A stretch of DNA of 64,000 nt, from positions 34,014 through 98,013 of the forward strand of contig JBCCTQ010000015.1 in NCBI GenBank assembly GCA_039198225.1, in the 5' to 3' direction. A program made the translations under genes and the position numbers. This DNA comes from JASJAR01 sp039198225. Its GTDB lineage: Bacteria > Pseudomonadota > Alphaproteobacteria > Rhodobacterales > Rhodobacteraceae. Positions 23,446 through 31,306 of the stretch are shown here, piece after piece. Positions within the stretch are counted from its first letter, which is position 1. Each line of letters starts with the position of its first letter. The notes beneath the pieces were generated by a model. The model was not told the DNA's origin. It saw only the letters and a list, made by a program, of their open reading frames with translations, and searched no databases.

Positions 23446-26217
23446 ATGGCGAAGGGCCCATTCAAAAATCGCATCAAAGGCGCGCCGCGGCCCTATGACC
23501 CCGAACGGGGTGCCGAGGCTTTGGCGCAGTTCGGCGAGGCTGGCCCGGGCCTCTCCGAGCTTTTGTCCGGTGCAGCCGGGTCGAGCCCCTACCTCGCTGG
23601 TCTTATCGGGCGAGAGAGCGACTGGGCCAGGGAGGCTCTTTCCGACGCTCCCGAAGCTGCTTTGGAGGATCTCTTGAGCGAGGCGACCGGGCTCGAGGGC
23701 AAACTTGTCGGATCCGAGCTTCGGCGGCTCAAGGGGCGGGCTGCGCTTTTGATTGCCCTCGCCGATCTCGGCGGCGTCTGGGATCTTGAAAAGACCACTT
23801 TGGCGCTCACGCGCTTCGCCGAGACCGCCCTCGGCACCGCACTCCGCGCGGCATTGGCACCGCTCCTGAGGCGTGGGGCCATCCCGGGTCAAAGCGAGGC
23901 AAATCTCGGCGATGGCGCCGGGCTTGTGGTCATTGGGATGGGAAAGCTCGGAGCGTGGGAGCTCAACTACTCCTCGGATATCGATCTCATATGCCTTTAT
24001 GATGAGACCCGGTTTGATCCTGATGAGTACGCCGACGCCCGGGCGGGGTTTGTCAAAGCGACGCGGGCGATGGCAGCACTTTTGTCGGAGATAAACCGCG
24101 ACGGCTATGTGTTCCGAACCGATCTCCGCCTCAGGCCGGATGCCGCCGTGACCCCCGTCGCCATGGCGATGGAGGCGGCCGAGCGCTACTATGAAGGTTC
24201 TGGGCGCACTTGGGAGCGGGCGGCCCATATCAAAGCACGGCCCATTGCAGGGGATCTCAAGGCGGGGGCGGCCTATCTCAAACAGTTAGAGCCGTTCGTC
24301 TGGCGCCGCCATCTCGACTTTTGGGCCATCGAAGATGCCCATGCCATGCGCCAACGGATTCGAGACGCAAAGGTTCGGGGCGGGATCCAGGGTGCTGCGG
24401 GCCATGACCTCAAACTTGGCGCGGGCGGGATCCGGGAGATCGAGTTTTTCACCCAGACACGGCAGTTGATCTTTGGGGGACGCGACCGGTCGCTCCGGCC
24501 ACCTGGCACCGTTGCAGCCCTAAACGCCCTGGCCGCGGCGGGCCAGGCCGAACGCGAAGACGCCGCGACCCTCGTTACCGATTACCGGGCCCACAGAGTG
24601 CTCGAGCACCGGATCCAAATGGTGGCCGACCAACAGACCCACAGCCTGCCCAAAGCGCCGGGCGACTTCGCCCGCCTTGCTGCCCTTGCCGACCGGACAC
24701 CCGACGCGCTTGCCCGCGAGGTAGAAGCGCGGCTCCACCGGGTTCACGGGCTGACCGAGCCCTATTTTGCGCCCGCCCCGGCGGAAACGCCGGGCGCACC
24801 GGATGCCGGCCTGCCCGATCTCGCGGACGACCTCGAGGCCGTGACCGCTCGGTGGCCGGGCTATCCGGCCCTCCGCTCAACCCGGGCGGCGGAGATTTTC
24901 GCCAGGGTCCGGCCTCAGCTTCTTGAACGGCTCAACCGAGCTGCCGATCCCAGCGCAGCACTCACCCATCTCGACGGGTTTTTGGCCGGGCTCCCGGCCG
25001 GGGTGCAGGTCTTTTCGCTCTTCGACGCCAACCCCCATCTTTTGGATCTTATCGTCGACATTGCCGACATCGCGCCGGGCCTTGCGGGGTATCTCTCGCG
25101 GAATGCGGCCGTTTTTGACGCGGTGATTGGAGGCGCGTTTTTTGCAGCCTGGCCCGGGCGGGATGCCCTGGCGCGCGAGCTTGGGGCTGCGTTGGCCCGG
25201 GCGGAAGACTACGAAGCGGGGCTCGATGCAGCGCGAGTTTGGGCCCGGGAATGGCGGTTTAGGACGGGCGTTCACCACCTTCGGGGGCTCATCTCTTCTG
25301 AAGAGGCGGGCTGGCAATATGCCGATCTCGCCCGGGCCGTCTTGGCCGGGCTCTGGCCGGTGGTCGAAGCGGAGTTTGCCCGCCGCCATGGACCGCCGCC
25401 CGGACGCGGCGCGGCGGTGATCGGCATGGGCTCCCTCGGTGCGGGTGCCCTTACAGCCACCTCCGATCTCGACCTCATCGTGATTTTCGACGCCGACGAT
25501 CAGGAAAGCTCGACAGGGCCGAAACCCCTTGCCTATCCAACGTATTATGCCCGCTTGACCCAAGCCTTCGTCACGGCCTTGACCGCGCCCACCGGGGCTG
25601 GCCGGCTCTATGAGGTCGATATGCGGCTCCGTCCGTCGGGGCGAAAAGGACCGGTGGCCACGGGGCTTGGGTCCTTCCAGCGCTACCAGGCCGGGGAGGC
25701 GTGGTCATGGGAACACATGGCGCTGACGCGAGCCCGGGCCGTAGCCGGATCGGAGAGGCTGTCGGCCGAGTTTGAAGCGTTCCGGCGAGAGCTTCTGTCG
25801 TGGCCACGGGAAAGGGCGACTTTGATGGCCGATCTGTCCGCCATGCGGGGCCGGGTCCGGGACGCCGAAGGGCGGCCTGACCCCTATGACCTCAAAGTGG
25901 GTCCAGGGTTTTTGGCCGATATTGAGCTTCTTGCCGCCGCAGCCGCGCTTTTGGCCGGAAGTCCGGCCCGGGGAGCGGCCAGGCAATTGGCCGCCGGCGC
26001 CATTGATGCTTCCGACGCCGACGCCTTGGCCCGTACCCATCGGCGTCTTGCTGAAACCCGCCAGGCCTTGACCCTTGTGGGCCATCCTCCGTTACCTGGA
26101 ACGGGCGCGGCCGCCTTCGTCTCGGGCGGGGGCGAGCTTGAGGGGCATATGGAAGACCTCCAAAGAGAGGCGGCCGAGGCCGCCCAGCTCATTGCCGTCA
26201 TCGTCGGGGAAGACTAG
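23446..26217 (+). CDS. glnE: Glutamine synthetase adenylyltransferase/adenylyl-removing enzyme
   Basis: Adenylylates and deadenylylates glutamine synthetase in response to PII state. 923 residues with two nucleotidyltransferase domains. The N-terminal removing domain has VVIGMGKLGAWELNYSSDID (about 160-180) and LKLGAGGIREIEFFTQTRQL. The C-terminal transferase domain has AAVIGMGSLGAGALTATSDL followed by DLIVIFD (about 660-680) and YDLKVGPGFLADIELLAAAA. Linking helices carry the HLLDLIVDIADIAPGLAGYL motif. The length is that of alphaproteobacterial GlnE. The ATG start has no strong ribosome site nearby, so the exact N-terminus is uncertain. Confidence 0.95.
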   Translation: MAKGPFKNRIKGAPRPYDPERGAEALAQFGEAGPGLSELLSGAAGSSPYLAGLIGRESDWAREALSDAPEAALEDLLSEATGLEGKLVGSELRRLKGRAALLIALADLGGVWDLEKTTLALTRFAETALGTALRAALAPLLRRGAIPGQSEANLGDGAGLVVIGMGKLGAWELNYSSDIDLICLYDETRFDPDEYADARAGFVKATRAMAALLSEINRDGYVFRTDLRLRPDAAVTPVAMAMEAAERYYEGSGRTWERAAHIKARPIAGDLKAGAAYLKQLEPFVWRRHLDFWAIEDAHAMRQRIRDAKVRGGIQGAAGHDLKLGAGGIREIEFFTQTRQLIFGGRDRSLRPPGTVAALNALAAAGQAEREDAATLVTDYRAHRVLEHRIQMVADQQTHSLPKAPGDFARLAALADRTPDALAREVEARLHRVHGLTEPYFAPAPAETPGAPDAGLPDLADDLEAVTARWPGYPALRSTRAAEIFARVRPQLLERLNRAADPSAALTHLDGFLAGLPAGVQVFSLFDANPHLLDLIVDIADIAPGLAGYLSRNAAVFDAVIGGAFFAAWPGRDALARELGAALARAEDYEAGLDAARVWAREWRFRTGVHHLRGLISSEEAGWQYADLARAVLAGLWPVVEAEFARRHGPPPGRGAAVIGMGSLGAGALTATSDLDLIVIFDADDQESSTGPKPLAYPTYYARLTQAFVTALTAPTGAGRLYEVDMRLRPSGRKGPVATGLGSFQRYQAGEAWSWEHMALTRARAVAGSERLSAEFEAFRRELLSWPRERATLMADLSAMRGRVRDAEGRPDPYDLKVGPGFLADIELLAAAAALLAGSPARGAARQLAAGAIDASDADALARTHRRLAETRQALTLVGHPPLPGTGAAAFVSGGGELEGHMEDLQREAAEAAQLIAVIVGED

Positions 26218-26227
26218 TTTCGCGCCC

Positions 26228-26512
26228 ATGAACGAGCCATTGCCCCCATTGACGGAGATCGACCCGAGGGGGCTCATCGCCGACGCCTTCGCGATGGAAG
26301 GTCTCGGGCTCAGTGAATGCCGGACGATATTTCTTGATTGGGCCGTCTGGTTGCCCGATGGGGTAGATGCGGCCGCGCTTTTGCCTGCGCTATCGGCGCA
26401 TTATGCCCATATGGACCCTGCCCATCCGATGCGGCAAGTCCTCAACGAGGGGCTCGACACGGCCGAAGCGCCTGCCCGCCGGGGCGGCGCCAAGGCCCGG
26501 CGGAGAGATTAG
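26228..26512 (+). CDS. Hypothetical protein downstream of glnE
   Basis: 94 residues from the ATG at 26228, 10 bases after the glnE stop. The sequence ITEIDPRGLIADAFAMEGLG-like start (LTEIDPRGLIADAFAMEGLG), CRTIFLDWAVWLPDG, ALLPALSAHYAHMDPAHPMR and an Arg-rich end look like a small globular helical protein. A similar small gene occurs in related genomes as far as I remember. No characterised domain was recognised. Probably co-transcribed with glnE. Confidence 0.7.
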   Translation: MNEPLPPLTEIDPRGLIADAFAMEGLGLSECRTIFLDWAVWLPDGVDAAALLPALSAHYAHMDPAHPMRQVLNEGLDTAEAPARRGGAKARRRD

Positions 26513-26576
26513 CTTCGTTTTCTAACCGGTCATCCAGACTTGCATTTTTAGCATAGCGGTTTTGCTACTGGGGCGT

Positions 26577-26604
26577 TTGTCACTGTCACAAGGGGGTATA
26601 TTTA
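26577..26604 (+). promoter_or_regulatory. Candidate promoter of the 36-residue protein gene
   Basis: TTGTCA (-35-like) followed by 16 bases and TATTTA (-10-like; TATATT overlaps it), about 35 bases upstream of the ATG at 26640. The sequence GTCACTGTCAC lies inside. Inferred from consensus resemblance only. Confidence 0.4.
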
Positions 26605-26639
26605 GATTGCAAGCCCCCAACGTTTTAAGAGGTTTCGCT

Positions 26640-26750
26640 ATGGACCCGCTCCAAATCGACCAAATCGCTCTTCGCAACCGCGCCAGCAAGCTTCGCGCAG
26701 AAGCGCTCCGCCGCTGGACAGAAGACTTGCGCCGTCGGATCATCGGCTGA
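26640..26750 (+). CDS. 36-residue Arg-rich protein (RSP_7527-like)
   Basis: MDPLQIDQIALRNRASKLRA followed by EALRRWTEDLRRRIIG. The ATG has AAGAGG seven bases upstream. The pattern of an N-terminal acidic part, then RASKLRAEALRR and a C-terminal amphipathic Arg-rich helix resembles the small alphaproteobacterial RSP_7527-type family; that match is from memory. A promoter-like sequence lies upstream and a strong terminator follows at 26780-26801, so it is a monocistronic mini-gene. Function unknown; binding to RNA or membrane would fit the charge (inference). Confidence 0.65.
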   Translation: MDPLQIDQIALRNRASKLRAEALRRWTEDLRRRIIG

Positions 26751-26779
26751 TCCCGCCCAAGCGCGGCAAAAATGCAAGC

Positions 26780-26801
26780 ATCCCCGGCTTCGGCCGGGGA
26801 T
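26780..26801 (+). terminator. Intrinsic terminator of the 36-residue protein gene
   Basis: ATCCCCGGC-TTCG-GCCGGGGAT, a perfect 9-bp stem with a UUCG tetraloop, followed by CTTCGTT. It lies 30 bases after the stop codon. Confidence 0.8.
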
Positions 26802-26867
26802 CTTCGTTACATCCCCCCCATTTTGAAATACGCTGCAAAAAAACTCGGAACACGAGCGAGCAGTGAC

Positions 26868-27467
26868 ATGGATTTTGCGCGATTTTTCCCTCTCCTGGGG
26901 GTGATGGGCATGGCTTTGGCGGGCTGTGCCAATGTGGATGCGGGGTTTCGCGAATTGCCCCAGGGGCGAATGGCGACGGAGCCCCAAAATTACAAATTGG
27001 CCGAGTTTAACAGCCTGGCGCCCGAAACGCTGACGATCTCGGATGCCAATCTCTACTATCCCGTAGCGGATGTGGTTTGGCGGGGCGATCCGTTCGGAGA
27101 TCGCCTGTCCCAAGTCGAAGCGATTTTTGACGCCGCCGCAGAAGAAGCGGAAGGCAGTCTTGACGGTGCCCGCCCGGTCCGAGCGACCGCCCAGGTAACA
27201 CGGTTCCATTCGGTGACCGAAAAGGCCCGGGTTTCCGTGGGCGGTGTCCATTCGATCCGGTTTTATCTGACGGTCTATGACCGAAAAACGAATGAGCTCT
27301 TGGAAGGTCCGCGGCTCGTGATTGCCGATCTCCCGGCATTGGGCGGGGAAAACGCTCTGGCCTCCGACCGGGAGGGCGACACGATGAAGACGCGGATCAC
27401 CGAACATCTCAAACTGGTGCTGGTCGATGAATTGACCGGCACGACCCGGGCGGCGCGACCGCGCTAG
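26868..27467 (+). CDS. Lipoprotein (DUF6778-like)
   Basis: 199 residues from the ATG at 26868, chosen because MDFARFFPLLGVMGMALAGC then forms a clean lipoprotein signal (lipobox LAGC, Cys20). The mature protein is an alpha/beta domain with LTISDANLYYPVADVVWRGD and RATAQVTRFHSVTEKARVSV, GGVHSIRFYLTVYDRKTNEL. It ends with a basic tail. It resembles a Rhodobacterales lipoprotein family I associate with DUF6778; the assignment is tentative. It may be co-transcribed with the downstream methyltransferase gene (26-base gap). Confidence 0.75.
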   Translation: MDFARFFPLLGVMGMALAGCANVDAGFRELPQGRMATEPQNYKLAEFNSLAPETLTISDANLYYPVADVVWRGDPFGDRLSQVEAIFDAAAEEAEGSLDGARPVRATAQVTRFHSVTEKARVSVGGVHSIRFYLTVYDRKTNELLEGPRLVIADLPALGGENALASDREGDTMKTRITEHLKLVLVDELTGTTRAARPR

Positions 27468-27493
27468 GGGCGCGCGGGCACCGGGGGCCTGCC

Positions 27494-28684
27494 ATGGACA
27501 CGTCGCGACCAGTGGTGCGGCTTCGGCCGAAAGGCGATGCCCGTCGCCTAAGGCGTGGATATCCGTGGATTTGGGCCGATGAACTTGTCCTTGACCGGCG
27601 GACCCGCCGGATCAGCCCAGGTCAATTGGCTGTGCTGGAAGATCACGACCGAGCCCCCCTCGGCGTGATCGGTCTCAATACAAACTCGAAAATCGCCGGC
27701 CGGATGCTCGATACCGATCCTGGGGCCTCCATTGACACCGCTTGGATCGAAGCCCGGCTCGCCCGGGCTGCGACCCTCCGCAACAAACTCTACCCCGCGC
27801 CCTATTGGCGCTGGATCCATGCCGAAGCGGATGGGCTCCCCGGTGTCATTATCGACCGGTTCGGTTCAGTGGCGGTGTGCCAGCCCAATGCGGCCTGGGC
27901 GGATGTTTTGAAAGACGCTTTTGGGGATGCTCTTGTGGCCCAGGGTGTGGAGACGGTGGTGATGAATATGGCGGGCCGTGCCAGGGGTCTCGAAGGGCTT
28001 TCCGGCGGGGTTGAGACGGTCCGGGGCAGCCTCGAAGGGCCCCTCCCCGTCCCTCTCAACGGCGCGATCTACATGGCTGATCTCGCCCAAGGCCAAAAAA
28101 CCGGTCTGTTCTACGACCAGCGCGAAAACCAAGCTTTCACGGCGGGACTTGCCCAGGGCGGGAGCGTTCTGGACGTCTTTTCCCATGTGGGTGGGTTTGC
28201 ACTGGCGGCTCTCGCGGCGGGAGCAACCACCACGCTCTTGGTCGATGCGTCCGAACCCGCTTTGGCTCTCGCCCGTGAAGGCGCGGAGCGGATGGGCATG
28301 GCCGACAAGATCGAAACCCTATCCGGGGACGGGTTTGAGACCATGGCGGCGCTCGCGACCGAGGGGCGCCAATTCGACACAGTGATTTCGGATCCCCCGG
28401 CCTTCGCCCCGGCAAAGCCCGCACTTGCCGCCGGGCTCCGGGCCTATGAGAAAGCCGCGCGCCTCGCTGCTACCCTCGTCGCCCCCGGCGGCACGCTGGT
28501 CCTTTGCTCTTGCTCCCATGCGGCCGATCTCGCGAAGTTTCGCCAGGCCTCGATCGCAGGGATCGGCAAGGCGGGGCGCCGGGCGCGCCTCCTTCGCACC
28601 GGATTTGCCGGGCCGGATCATCCGGAACTCCCCAGCCTCGCGGAAAGCGGATATTTGAAAGCTTTGACCTTCTCCCTCGACTGA
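27494..28684 (+). CDS. RlmI-like RNA methyltransferase (RSP_2647 family)
   Basis: 396 residues, a SAM-dependent 23S rRNA cytosine-5 methyltransferase-like protein. An N-terminal PUA-like domain (PVVRLRPKGDARRLRRGYPW, IWADELV) precedes the Rossmann methyltransferase domain. Motifs: FYDQRENQAFTAGLAQ, the SAM loop VLDVFSHVGGFALAALAAGA, DASEPALALAREGAERMG, the catalytic-region SDPPAFAPAKPALAAG and LVLCSCSHAAD. The C in CSCS is the likely nucleophile. The exact target site is unknown. Its stop overlaps the start of the PIN gene (TGATG), a coupling preserved in relatives. Confidence 0.88.
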   Translation: MDTSRPVVRLRPKGDARRLRRGYPWIWADELVLDRRTRRISPGQLAVLEDHDRAPLGVIGLNTNSKIAGRMLDTDPGASIDTAWIEARLARAATLRNKLYPAPYWRWIHAEADGLPGVIIDRFGSVAVCQPNAAWADVLKDAFGDALVAQGVETVVMNMAGRARGLEGLSGGVETVRGSLEGPLPVPLNGAIYMADLAQGQKTGLFYDQRENQAFTAGLAQGGSVLDVFSHVGGFALAALAAGATTTLLVDASEPALALAREGAERMGMADKIETLSGDGFETMAALATEGRQFDTVISDPPAFAPAKPALAAGLRAYEKAARLAATLVAPGGTLVLCSCSHAADLAKFRQASIAGIGKAGRRARLLRTGFAGPDHPELPSLAESGYLKALTFSLD

Positions 28685-29241
28685 TGCGGGTTCTGATTGA
28701 CGCAAATGTCCTATACGCCACGCTCCTCCGTCGGATCGTTTTGGGCGTCGCAGGTGCCGCGGACGGCCAATTCACCCCTCTTTGGAGCGCGCGGATCCTC
28801 GAAGAATGGGCTCGGGCGGCGGCGCGGGAGGGGCCCGAGGCCGAAACCATCGCCCGAGGCGAGATCGCCCTCCTTGGTGCCGCTTGGCCCCACGCATTGA
28901 CCGAGTGGGACGTGGAACATGTGGAAGGTCTCTCCCTCCCAGACCCCGATGACCGCCATGTCCTTTCGGCCGCGATCGAAGGCGCGGCGGATGTGATCCT
29001 CACGCTCAATTTGAAGGACTTTCCAAACCGCACCCTCGCGCGCCTTGGGCTCCGCGCCGCGGCCCCTGACCCGTTCCTTTTGGAGCTCTGGACCGAGGCG
29101 GAAGGTGCGATAGCGGCTGCGGTCGGGGCCGCTTTGGACGAGATCGAAGCGGCCGGAGCTCCGAAGGGGCAAAGGCGAAAGCTCTTAAAACGCGCTCGCC
29201 TGCCGAGATTGGGCAAAGTGCTATATGGCGGGATTGGGTGA
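28684..29241 (+). CDS. PIN-domain protein (RSP_2648 family), putative RNase
   Basis: 185 residues from the ATG at 28684, overlapping the methyltransferase stop by one base. PIN motifs: MRVLIDANVLYATLLRR (first Asp at residue 6), WSARILEEWARAAARE (conserved Glu), the SLPDPDDRHVLSAAIEGAAD acidic pair and VILTLNLKDFPN with a fourth acidic position. These are the metal-binding residues of PIN ribonucleases. There is no antitoxin gene next to it; the partner is the RNA methyltransferase, so it is unlikely to be a VapC toxin. A role in RNA processing is inferred. The last 40 residues are a basic helical extension (KGQRRKLLKRARLPRLGK). Confidence 0.85.
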   Translation: MRVLIDANVLYATLLRRIVLGVAGAADGQFTPLWSARILEEWARAAAREGPEAETIARGEIALLGAAWPHALTEWDVEHVEGLSLPDPDDRHVLSAAIEGAADVILTLNLKDFPNRTLARLGLRAAAPDPFLLELWTEAEGAIAAAVGAALDEIEAAGAPKGQRRKLLKRARLPRLGKVLYGGIG

Positions 29242-29268
29242 TGCGTATTTTTGAAGAGATGAAGGGAA
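29226..29268 (+). repeat. Rhodobacterales intergenic element, degenerate copy
   Basis: GCGTATTTTTGAAGAGATGA then AGGG at about 29245-29268 matches the GAGTATTTTT...GATGAAG core of the other copies with an altered stem. It overlaps the last codons of the PIN gene and lies between convergent genes. Confidence 0.5.
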
Positions 29269-29274
29269 ATGGCG

Positions 29275-29970
29275 CTAATCGGCGCCCGCAAGCTCCCATT
29301 TTCGCTCATTGGCCTCAATGGCCGCGATCCGCTCTTTGGTTTTGGGATGGCTCATGAGCCAGGCCGGAACCGCGCCGTGGTTTGACTGGGTCAGCGCTTC
29401 AAGCTTGGTGAAGAGCGACTTTTGGGGGCCCACGCCGATGCCTGATTTGACGAGGAGCGCGGTCGCGTAGGCATCCGCCTCGTATTCGTCGGCCCGCGAC
29501 AAGCGAGCGGCGAGCAGTGTGGTGAGGAAATTGGCGATATAAACGCCGATGAAAGGAATGAACCGCGACAGCACCATGGCCAGGGCCGCGCGGATCGCGT
29601 TTTGACCGGAAAAGTCGATCATCCGGCGGCGGGCATGGCCCAAGGCCACATGGCCAAGCTCGTGGGCGATGACGGAGGCCAGTTCTTCGGCCGAGACTTC
29701 GCCCTGGCGGTATTTGTTGAAAAACCCGCGGGTGATGAAGATCCGACCATCCGGGGCGGCCAGCCCGTTGACGGGGTCAATCTCGTAAACATGGACCCGG
29801 ATCCGCGGCAGTTCGAGGGCCGCCGCCATCCGGTCCGTCAGGGTCTTCAGCCTTTGATCGGCCAATTCGGTGGATTGAGCGTCGAGGGTCTTCTTCGTCC
29901 TCCAGACGGAGAAACGGTAAAAGACAAGCCCGTAAAGGATCGCCAGGAGAAAGGGCGTAAACTTCAGCAT
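29275..29970 (-). CDS. M48-family zinc metalloprotease
   Basis: 231 residues, one N-terminal membrane helix (MLKFTPFLLAILYGLVFYRF). The catalytic HExxH is in LASVIAHELGHVALGHARRR (about 150-165), and the third zinc ligand Glu in SRADEYEADAYATALLVKSG. The propeptide-like region PRIRVHVYEIDPVNGLAAPD, GRIFITRGFF is typical of HtpX/Oma1-like proteins. It ends AWLMSHPKTKERIAAIEANE, the standard M48 tail. It may serve membrane protein quality control. Convergent with the PIN gene. Confidence 0.9.
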   Translation of the reverse strand: MLKFTPFLLAILYGLVFYRFSVWRTKKTLDAQSTELADQRLKTLTDRMAAALELPRIRVHVYEIDPVNGLAAPDGRIFITRGFFNKYRQGEVSAEELASVIAHELGHVALGHARRRMIDFSGQNAIRAALAMVLSRFIPFIGVYIANFLTTLLAARLSRADEYEADAYATALLVKSGIGVGPQKSLFTKLEALTQSNHGAVPAWLMSHPKTKERIAAIEANERKWELAGAD

Positions 29971-30045
29971 GCCTAAGATATGGGGTCGGTTGAGGCCTGA
30001 GACAAACGGATTGATCTTCGGCCGGGGGCGGGCAAGGGTCGCGCC

Positions 30046-31200
30046 ATGCCATCACGCCGCACTGTTTTGAGATCGAGCCTCGCCGCCGCCCTTCTTACTC
30101 CGAGCCTCCCCCGGGCCCAGACAGCGCGGCGCGTCCTTGTCATAGGAGCAGGAGCAGCCGGGCTTACGGCAGCCTTTCATCTGCGGCGCGCGGGCCTTGA
30201 CGTGGTGCTGCTCGAAGCCTCCAACCGCTGGGGCGGGCGGTTGAAACGGCTGACCGGGCTGTCCGAATTGCCGCTCGATCTCGGGGCGGAATGGATCCAC
30301 GACGCGCCGGAGGTCCTCGGCGAGATACCGGGCACGGGGCCGAGCGACATGGGGGTCGCCACCATGGAATACCGCCCCGAAACCTACCAATTTTGGCACC
30401 AGGACCGCCTCCGCAATTTCAACGCGCTCCGCTTTGCCTATGCCGAAGTGAAGTTCCGGGAGACCACTTGGTACGGGTTTTTCGAGCGGTTCATCTACCC
30501 CGAAGCAACGAGCACCATTGAGACGGGCGCAGAGGTGGTCGAGATCTCCGATACGTCGGACGGGGTGTCGGTGCGCCTTGCCGATGGGCGGTCGATCACC
30601 GGTAACCACGCCCTGGTCACCGTGCCCCTCTCGGTCTTGCAGCGTGGCAAAATCGCCTTTGCCCCGGCCCTCGCCCCGCCGCGATTGGAGGAGATTTCGA
30701 ACGTGACATTCGGCGCGGGCTTCAAAGTCTTTTTGAAGTTCTCCCAGCGCTTTTACCCCGACATGCTGATGTTCGGGCCGCGCCTTTCGGGCCTTGAAGA
30801 CAGATGGGACAGCAAAATTTACTACGACGCGATGTGGGGCAAACCCACGGCTGAGCATGTCTTGGGGCTCTTTACGGTCGCGGAAGGCCCGCTCGACCGG
30901 GCCGGGCTCGACGATGCAGCGCTGATCGAGAGCGTTTTGGACGAGCTCGTGGGCATCTATGGCAGCGGTGTGCGGCAAGCCTTCGAGGCAGGGAACGTGC
31001 AAAACTGGAGCCAGACGCCCCATATCGCCGGGAGCTATTCGATGACCAACAACAGCGAATATGACATTTCCGATATACTCGCGCCTGCAGACAATCGGCT
31101 CCTCTTCGCCGGGGAGGCCCTCGGCGGCGAGGCGCGTTCAACCGTCCATGGTGCCGCGTTTTCAGCGATCGAGGCGGTTCAGACGATTTTGGAAGCGTGA
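30046..31200 (+). CDS. Flavin monoamine oxidase family protein, Tat-exported
   Basis: 384 residues. N-terminus MPSRRTVLRSSLAAALLTPS has a twin-arginine motif (SRRTVLR) and hydrophobic stretch, so the folded flavoprotein is probably exported. The FAD dinucleotide motif is RRVLVIGAGAAGLTAAFHLR (about 30-50), then VVLLEASNRWGGRLKRLTG. The C-terminal amine-oxidase block is LLFAGEALGGEARSTVHGAA with FSAIEAV. It is shorter than eukaryotic MAO. The substrate could be an amine, amino acid or carotenoid-like compound; the sequence does not say. dddP follows 106 bases downstream on the same strand. Confidence 0.85.
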   Translation: MPSRRTVLRSSLAAALLTPSLPRAQTARRVLVIGAGAAGLTAAFHLRRAGLDVVLLEASNRWGGRLKRLTGLSELPLDLGAEWIHDAPEVLGEIPGTGPSDMGVATMEYRPETYQFWHQDRLRNFNALRFAYAEVKFRETTWYGFFERFIYPEATSTIETGAEVVEISDTSDGVSVRLADGRSITGNHALVTVPLSVLQRGKIAFAPALAPPRLEEISNVTFGAGFKVFLKFSQRFYPDMLMFGPRLSGLEDRWDSKIYYDAMWGKPTAEHVLGLFTVAEGPLDRAGLDDAALIESVLDELVGIYGSGVRQAFEAGNVQNWSQTPHIAGSYSMTNNSEYDISDILAPADNRLLFAGEALGGEARSTVHGAAFSAIEAVQTILEA

Positions 31201-31306
31201 CGGGGCTTTAGACCCCAATTGCGTCGTTTTCAGCACCTGGCCGCGTCGCAAGCGGGCGTGACGGGGGCCCTGGCCGTGCCACGATGGCGGGTGCGGAGGC
31301 CATGCC

